A stretch of DNA of 20,099 nt from a virus: positions 1 through 20,099 of the IMG/VR virus record IMGVR_UViG_3300020169_000153. One strand, written 5' to 3'. A program made the translations under genes and the position numbers. The notes under the pieces were generated by a model. It was given only the letters and a program-made list of their open reading frames with translations. It did not search any database and was not told where the DNA came from. Shown piece after piece: positions 15,733 through 20,099 of the stretch. Position 1 is the first letter of the stretch. Each line of letters begins with the position of its first letter.

Positions 15733-16681
15733 TTTAATAATAATTCTTTCCCATTGTGATTCAAAGGAAAAAATAGAAATATTAACAGATAATATTAAAA
15801 AATTAAAGACTCAAAATTTTGATATTTTATTATTATCACACACACCTATACCTTCTCATATTCAACAAATGATAGAGTATTTTATTTATGATAAAAGTAA
15901 CCCTATAATTAATTGGCCATATAGGGGGATGGTTTTTTGGAAAAAAATATTAGATGATACTAACTATCGCTTACAAACTATATACCCAGATTATGGTTGG
16001 ACTGCTTTTAATCAAATTTTATTAGGTGGTAATTTAGGTTTATCTTTAGACTATAGTCATTTTAGTTTTATAAATTATGATATCCAAATTACAGATTTAA
16101 TAATTACTGCTTTAAATAATCCTACTTCTTTTTTAACATCTAAGGTACAGCCTTGTAGTGAATCAAACCCTAGATACCCAAGCTTTATGCTTAATATTTT
16201 AAATAGGAAAAATTTAAAAGCTTTATTACCTCTAATTAATAAAGAACATTATATGTGTGACACCCTCCCATGGAAAGAACCTAGCAGGTTTAAATCAGCT
16301 GAAGATTACTGGGGCCATTTAATAACTAATTTTTTATACACTATCCATCCAGAACCTATAGTTGATTTAATTGTATTTGATAACCCTGAATCTATGTTTA
16401 ATTATAGTGGCACAAATAAATTTAAGCTTTTTTTCCAAAACAATCATACTCATAATACTATTCAAAATGATGGGGTATCTAAAATTTTACTTTTTGATAT
16501 TCAAATTTCTAATTTAAAATTAATAGTTAATAATGAATATACAGATATAATAAAAGGTAAAAATGAATTAATAACTTTACCTAAAATTAAAACTATAGGT
16601 TTTATATTAGATGGTGAGTATACTGACTTAACAAATAAATATAAAGAATCAATTTACCAAACAATAGAATACACTGAATAA
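15722..16681 (+). CDS. Probable glycosyltransferase (GT-A-like)
   Basis: The 319-residue protein begins with an N-terminal region NLIIILSHCDSKEKIEILTD (4-23), then FDILLLSHTPIP (33-44) and YFIYDKSNPIINW (53-65). This pattern I associate with GT-A-like transferases of marine phages and bacteria. The motif INYDIQITDL (117-126) sits where a metal-binding acidic motif would be expected, but a clean D-X-D is absent. The C-terminal third (about 215-319) is beta-rich and may be a separate accessory domain. The gene overlaps the upstream deacetylase fusion by 11 bases and ends the sugar block, 9 bases before the next promoter box. Family membership is moderate confidence; donor and acceptor are unknown. 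Confidence 0.62.
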   Translation: MKNNLIIILSHCDSKEKIEILTDNIKKLKTQNFDILLLSHTPIPSHIQQMIEYFIYDKSNPIINWPYRGMVFWKKILDDTNYRLQTIYPDYGWTAFNQILLGGNLGLSLDYSHFSFINYDIQITDLIITALNNPTSFLTSKVQPCSESNPRYPSFMLNILNRKNLKALLPLINKEHYMCDTLPWKEPSRFKSAEDYWGHLITNFLYTIHPEPIVDLIVFDNPESMFNYSGTNKFKLFFQNNHTHNTIQNDGVSKILLFDIQISNLKLIVNNEYTDIIKGKNELITLPKIKTIGFILDGEYTDLTNKYKESIYQTIEYTE

Positions 16682-16690
16682 AAATTAATT

Positions 16691-16706
16691 AATATTTATA
16701 AATAAC
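16691..16706 (+). promoter_or_regulatory. Putative late promoter with exact TATAAATA
   Basis: The box AATATTTATAAATAAC contains TATAAATA at 16697-16704, the exact T4 late consensus. The ATG follows at 16711, so a start about 6 bases past the box would give a leaderless or nearly leaderless mRNA. Confidence 0.68.
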
Positions 16707-16710
16707 AATA

Positions 16711-16965
16711 ATGAGTAAAAAAATCAAACTATCAGAAGAAGAATTAACAATTCTTAGAGAATACCAAAAAAACCAAAATGCAATTACTTTTGACTTAGGA
16801 CAAGTTGATATCCAAAAAGCATTTTTAGAAGGTCAAAGAGCTTCAATTTTGGATGGTTTAGCAGATTTACAAGAAAAATCAAATAAAACAGCTAAAGAAC
16901 TCCAAAAAAAGTATGGAGAAGGAAATATAGATTTAGAAACAGGGGAATTTATTACCCCAGAATAG
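16711..16965 (+). CDS. Small hypothetical phage protein upstream of the sheath gene
   Basis: The 84-residue protein is largely helical. It has KLSEEELTILREYQKNQNAI (6-25), a short strand-like TFDLGQVDIQKAFLEG, then a long charged helix (about 40-67) and a C-terminal YGEGNIDLETGEFITPE tail. I recall small proteins of this layout with the GNIDLETGEF ending in marine T4-like phages, but know no function. It has its own near-leaderless promoter box directly after the sugar genes and lies 59 bases before the tail sheath gene, which has a separate box. A tail-assembly or coiled-coil scaffold role is possible from context only. Confidence 0.7.
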   Translation: MSKKIKLSEEELTILREYQKNQNAITFDLGQVDIQKAFLEGQRASILDGLADLQEKSNKTAKELQKKYGEGNIDLETGEFITPE

Positions 16966-16983
16966 GTTTTTGAGTCCTTCTTT

Positions 16984-16999
16984 AATATTTATAATAAAA
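16984..16999 (+). promoter_or_regulatory. Putative late promoter of the tail sheath gene
   Basis: The box AATATTTATAATAAAA matches the core of the set and lies 25 bases before the ATG at 17025. Confidence 0.68.
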
Positions 17000-17024
17000 C
17001 AATTATTAAAATAATAAAAATAAG

Positions 17025-19376
17025 ATGGCAGAAACATTAATATCTCCAGGAGTATTAGCAAGAGAAAACGATCAATCACTTGTTACGGCTCAACCATTAG
17101 TAAGAGGTGCGGCTATAATAGGCCCAACCGTAAAGGGTCCAGTTGAAAAACCAACCTATGTTAGTTCATTTAGTTCATTTAATGCTCTTTTTGGAGGAGC
17201 ATTAGAAAGTGGATCTACAGATTATACTTATTTAACTTCAATAGCAGCAGATAACTATTTTTCAAGTGGAGGTAGTTCTTTATTAGTAACAAGAGTAACA
17301 AGCGGTTCTTTTTCACCTGCTCTATCAACCAATATTGAAAACAATGTTGAAACAGGAGATGGTGGGTTAGTAGGAGGTTTAACTCCTTGGACTGGTGGTA
17401 CAAATACTGGTGATACAGCAGCTACATTCTCTAACGTTGCTTTAACTAGTACACCTGGTTCAGGTGCAAAAGCAACAGTAACAACAGTAGTAAGTGGATT
17501 ATTAGTAGTTTCAACAACAGCAGTACCAACAGGTACTGGAGTTGCAGCTGGTGCATATGCAGCTAGTGTATCTTCAGATCCTATTACAATAACTGCAGGT
17601 ATGGTTGATACAGCTGGTGCTTCAGGTGGTACCGCTGTAATTACTACAGATGCAGCAGGTGGAGTAGTAGTAGGTGTTACTTTAGCAGTAGCTTCAAGTA
17701 CAGGATATGCTGCTGATTCAATCATTACAATACCAGAAGCAACATTACAAGCAGATGCACAATTAGGTTCTGGAGGAACAGGTGGAGATATAGTTATCCA
17801 ATTAGCAGGAACTAATGTAGGTTCAGCAATTTCAACAGTTTCAGTTACAACAGAAGGATCAGGATATGTAGCAGGTAATGCAGTTACAATAGCTGCGGGA
17901 TTATTAGGTGCGGGATCTACAGAAGCTTCTCACACATTATTAGCCTCAGAAATAGAAAATGCAAATACTTTTATATTAGAAACACTTTCTGAAGGAATAA
18001 TTATGAATAACACAACTCCAGTAGGAGCAGATTCAGCAGGAACAGAATTATCAGGTGGTGCATTATCAAGTGGATCAGCAGATAATATTAGATGGGAAAT
18101 TGCAAGTGTAAATACTGCTTCAGGTGTGTTTTCACTACTTATTAGACGTGGTAATGATAATAATAATTCAAAAGTAATATTAGAATCATTTAATAACATT
18201 TCATTAGATCCATTTTCTCCAAATTATATTTCAAGAGCAATTGGTGATATTACTTCTAATGTAGTAGTAGCAGCAGATGGTTCTGGAACATATTTACAAG
18301 AATCAGGTTCTTATCCAAATGTTTCTAATTACGTAAGAGTAAAAGAAGTAAAATTTAATACTCCTAAATATTTCCAAAATAATGGAATAGCAAAAAATGA
18401 ATTTACATCATCTTTACCACAAATAGGTTCAGGTTCTTTTGATCAAGCAGTAGGTTCAAATCTTAATTCCATATCATTTAATCGTTTCTACGATAAAATT
18501 GATGGAACAAATACACAAGGTTTAATTGGAACAGATTATACAAATGCTATTAATTTATTAGCTAATCAAGATGATTATCAATATAATGTAATCTCGGCAC
18601 CAGGTTTATATTTTTCAAATTATGCTACTCAGTGTAATTTGATTAAAAACAATACTATTGCAAGAGGTGATGCTATTTATATAATGGATTTAGTTCCTTA
18701 TAATACAGCAATTAACACTGTATTACAAAATGCATCATCACTAGATTCTAGTTATGCAGCGGCATATTGGCCTTGGTTACAAACTGTTGATCCAAGTACT
18801 GGATTATTAGTTTATGTTCCAGCTTCAACAATGATTCCAGGAGTATATGCCTTTACAGATGCTTCAAGTGATCCATGGTTTGCACCAGCAGGTATTACAA
18901 GAGGTGGAATGGGTTCAGTAGTAAGAGCTGAAAGAAAATTAACATCAGCAAACAGAGATACTTTATATGAAGGTAATGTTAACCCAATTGCTACATTCCC
19001 ACAACAAGGAGTTGTAGTATTCGGACAGAAAACATTACAAAAAGCAGCAACTGCTTTAGATAGAGTAAATGTACGTAGATTGTTAATAACACTTAAAGAT
19101 TATATTTCTCAAATTGCTGATAACTTAGTATTTGAAGCAAATACAATTGCTACAAGAAATAACTTCTTAACACAAGTAAATCCATATTTAGAAAGTGTTC
19201 AACAAAGACAAGGTTTGTATGCATTTAAAGTAGTAATGGATGAAACAAATAATACACCGGATGTAATAGATAGAAATGAGTTAATCGGTCAGATTTTCTT
19301 ACAACCAACTAAAACAGCTGAATTTATTATACTTGATTTCAATGTATTACCAACTGGAGCAACATTCCCAGCATAA
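17025..19376 (+). CDS. Tail sheath protein, gp18-like, with beta-rich insertion
   Basis: The 783-residue product is a contractile tail sheath subunit. The N-terminal part has MAETLISPGVLARENDQS (1-18), GAAIIGPTVKGPVEKP (28-43), the ALFGG element (54-58) and SGGSSLLVTRV (81-91), all typical of sheath proteins. The C-terminal handshake domain includes VNVRRLLITLKDYISQIADN (about 680-699), RNNFLTQVNPYLESVQQRQG and TAEFIILDFNVLPTGATF. T4 gp18 is about 659 residues; the excess lies at about 105-310, an Ala/Gly/Thr/Val-rich insertion with at least two related beta units (ending in STGYAADSIITI and GSGYVAGNAVTI). The insertion probably forms an outward-facing domain. It has its own promoter box and is followed by the tube gene, as in T4. 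Confidence 0.92.
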   Translation: MAETLISPGVLARENDQSLVTAQPLVRGAAIIGPTVKGPVEKPTYVSSFSSFNALFGGALESGSTDYTYLTSIAADNYFSSGGSSLLVTRVTSGSFSPALSTNIENNVETGDGGLVGGLTPWTGGTNTGDTAATFSNVALTSTPGSGAKATVTTVVSGLLVVSTTAVPTGTGVAAGAYAASVSSDPITITAGMVDTAGASGGTAVITTDAAGGVVVGVTLAVASSTGYAADSIITIPEATLQADAQLGSGGTGGDIVIQLAGTNVGSAISTVSVTTEGSGYVAGNAVTIAAGLLGAGSTEASHTLLASEIENANTFILETLSEGIIMNNTTPVGADSAGTELSGGALSSGSADNIRWEIASVNTASGVFSLLIRRGNDNNNSKVILESFNNISLDPFSPNYISRAIGDITSNVVVAADGSGTYLQESGSYPNVSNYVRVKEVKFNTPKYFQNNGIAKNEFTSSLPQIGSGSFDQAVGSNLNSISFNRFYDKIDGTNTQGLIGTDYTNAINLLANQDDYQYNVISAPGLYFSNYATQCNLIKNNTIARGDAIYIMDLVPYNTAINTVLQNASSLDSSYAAAYWPWLQTVDPSTGLLVYVPASTMIPGVYAFTDASSDPWFAPAGITRGGMGSVVRAERKLTSANRDTLYEGNVNPIATFPQQGVVVFGQKTLQKAATALDRVNVRRLLITLKDYISQIADNLVFEANTIATRNNFLTQVNPYLESVQQRQGLYAFKVVMDETNNTPDVIDRNELIGQIFLQPTKTAEFIILDFNVLPTGATFPA

Positions 19377-19390
19377 AAAAAAGAAAACCG

Positions 19391-19406
19391 AATATTTATA
19401 ATAAAA
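19391..19406 (+). promoter_or_regulatory. Putative late promoter of the tail tube gene
   Basis: The box AATATTTATAATAAAA is identical to the one at 16984 and lies 12 bases before the ATG at 19419. A separate box for the tube fits the high copy number needed. Confidence 0.68.
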
Positions 19407-19418
19407 TAAACATATAAA

Positions 19419-19907
19419 ATGGCAGTATTAAACCCAAACGAAATATTTTTCACAGCTTTCGAGCCAAAACAAAAGAACAGATTTATAGCTTTTGTAGATG
19501 GATTCCCAGCATACATCATGAAAGGTGTAGGAGCCGTAACTGTATCTCAAGGAACAGTACCTTTAAATCATATTAACGTTCAACGTTTTGTAAAAGGTAA
19601 AACAACTTGGGGGACAATTCAATTTACATTATTTGACCCAATTACTCCATCTGGTGCACAATCAGTAATGGAATGGGTTAGATTACATCATGAATCAGTA
19701 ACTGGTAGAGATGGTTATAGTGATTTTTATAAGAAAGATCTTACAATCAATGTACTAGGACCTGTAGGTGATATCGTTTCAGAATGGATTATCAAAGGAG
19801 CAATGATTACAGAAGCTTCATTTGGAGATTATAACTGGGATACTGAAAATGCTGCTCAAGAAATTACAATGACAGTTCAACCAGATTACTGTGTATTAAA
19901 TTTCTAA
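19419..19907 (+). CDS. Tail tube protein, gp19-like
   Basis: The 162-residue protein matches the T4 tail tube protein gp19 in length (about 163) and layout. Key segments are MAVLNPNEIFFTAFEPKQKN (1-20), RFIAFVDGFPAYIMKG (21-36), the WGTIQFTLFDPITPSGAQSV stretch (64-83), MEWVRLHHESVTGRDGYSDF (84-103), and KGAMITEASFGDYNWDTENA (125-144) ending in an ITMTVQPDYCVLNF strand. Tube hexamers stack into the rigid channel through which DNA passes after sheath contraction. It follows the sheath gene directly, the T4 gene 18-19 order, and is closed by an intrinsic terminator. Nothing odd is seen. Confidence 0.93.
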   Translation: MAVLNPNEIFFTAFEPKQKNRFIAFVDGFPAYIMKGVGAVTVSQGTVPLNHINVQRFVKGKTTWGTIQFTLFDPITPSGAQSVMEWVRLHHESVTGRDGYSDFYKKDLTINVLGPVGDIVSEWIIKGAMITEASFGDYNWDTENAAQEITMTVQPDYCVLNF

Positions 19908-19939
19908 AAATTTTACTCACCCCTAATTTTTCAAAAAAC

Positions 19940-19963
19940 GCTTGGCTTCGGTCAAGCTTTTTT
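19940..19963 (+). terminator. Intrinsic terminator after the tail tube gene
   Basis: A 7-bp stem (GCTTGGC, UUCG loop, GTCAAGC, one G-U pair) is followed by six T residues. Six A residues at 19933-19938 precede the stem, so it may also work in reverse. Confidence 0.9.
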
Positions 19964-19971
19964 GTATATTA

Positions 19972-19987
19972 CATATGTATAACTGAT
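19972..19987 (+). promoter_or_regulatory. Putative late promoter of the last gene
   Basis: The weaker box CATATGTATAACTGAT lies just after the terminator and 26 bases before the ATG at 20014. It shares CATATGTATAA with the box at 223. Confidence 0.5.
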
Positions 19988-20013
19988 AAAAACGTTTTAA
20001 CCAAATAAAGATT

Positions 20014-20099
20014 ATGGCTGAATTTAAATTCCCAACAGAAGAAATAGAACTACCCTCAAAAGGATTATTATATCCTAAAGATAATCCCTTATCTAGTGG
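20014..20099 (+). CDS. Probable baseplate-associated structural protein, N-terminal part only
   Basis: Only the first 28 codons are present; the gene runs off the window. The peptide begins MAEFKFPTEEIELPSKGLLY followed by PKDNPLSS. The phrase LPSKGLLYPKDNPLSSG resembles the N-terminal end of a T4-type baseplate/hub-associated protein family in marine T4-like phages, where it follows tail tube genes. Which T4 protein it corresponds to (gp26-like is one option) cannot be fixed from this fragment. The ATG is supported by the promoter box and the A-rich leader. Confidence 0.6.
   Translation, partial: MAEFKFPTEEIELPSKGLLYPKDNPLSS

Noticed and set aside
17255-17725. Reverse-strand open frame within the sheath gene
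   Set aside because: It is a shadow of the Ala/Val-rich sheath insertion, with no start context or family resemblance.

Overview
The window is about 20 kb of an AT-rich tailed-phage genome of the T4-like (contractile-tailed, myovirus) type, seen in its late, virion-structure region. Every supported gene is on the + strand. T4-type landmarks are the end of the major capsid protein (gp23-like), a PhoH ATPase, a neck and tail-completion block (gp13-position, gp14-like and gp15-like), the tail sheath (gp18-like), the tail tube (gp19-like) and the start of a probable baseplate-associated gene. Start codons lack Shine-Dalgarno sequences and sit behind A-rich leaders. That style is known from Bacteroidota and their phages, so a Bacteroidota host, perhaps aquatic, is my inference; nothing in the window proves it.

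Layout: 1-159 capsid protein end, then a strong terminator. 357-2166 holds phoH and two probable virion proteins, then a second terminator. 2246-5331 is a tightly packed neck/tail-completion operon ending in a small fibre-like protein. 5394-7023 holds a collagen-like fibre gene and two small genes. 7113-11072 holds a giant 1077-residue collagen-like fibre gene and another fibre-like gene. 11131-16681 is a block of four sugar-modifying genes. 16711-19907 holds a small conserved-looking protein, tail sheath and tail tube, followed by a terminator. 20014 to the window end is the start of a further structural gene. A recurring T4-late-like promoter box (around ATATTTATAATAAAA) precedes most of these units.

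The most interesting part is 7040-16681. One late promoter appears to drive the giant proline-free Gly-X-Y fibre (almost entirely Gly-Ser-Ser and Gly-Thr-Ser triplets) together with a GT9-like glycosyltransferase, a GT4 glycosyltransferase fused to an autotransporter-heptosyltransferase (BAHT; Aah/TibC-like) domain, a GT-A-like glycosyltransferase fused to a PIG-L/LmbE N-deacetylase, and a fourth probable glycosyltransferase. BAHT enzymes are known to glycosylate serines on surface proteins. The simplest reading is a phage-encoded O-glycosylation pathway that decorates the Ser/Thr-rich fibres during late assembly. The domain calls are well supported; the acceptor and the sugar are inference.
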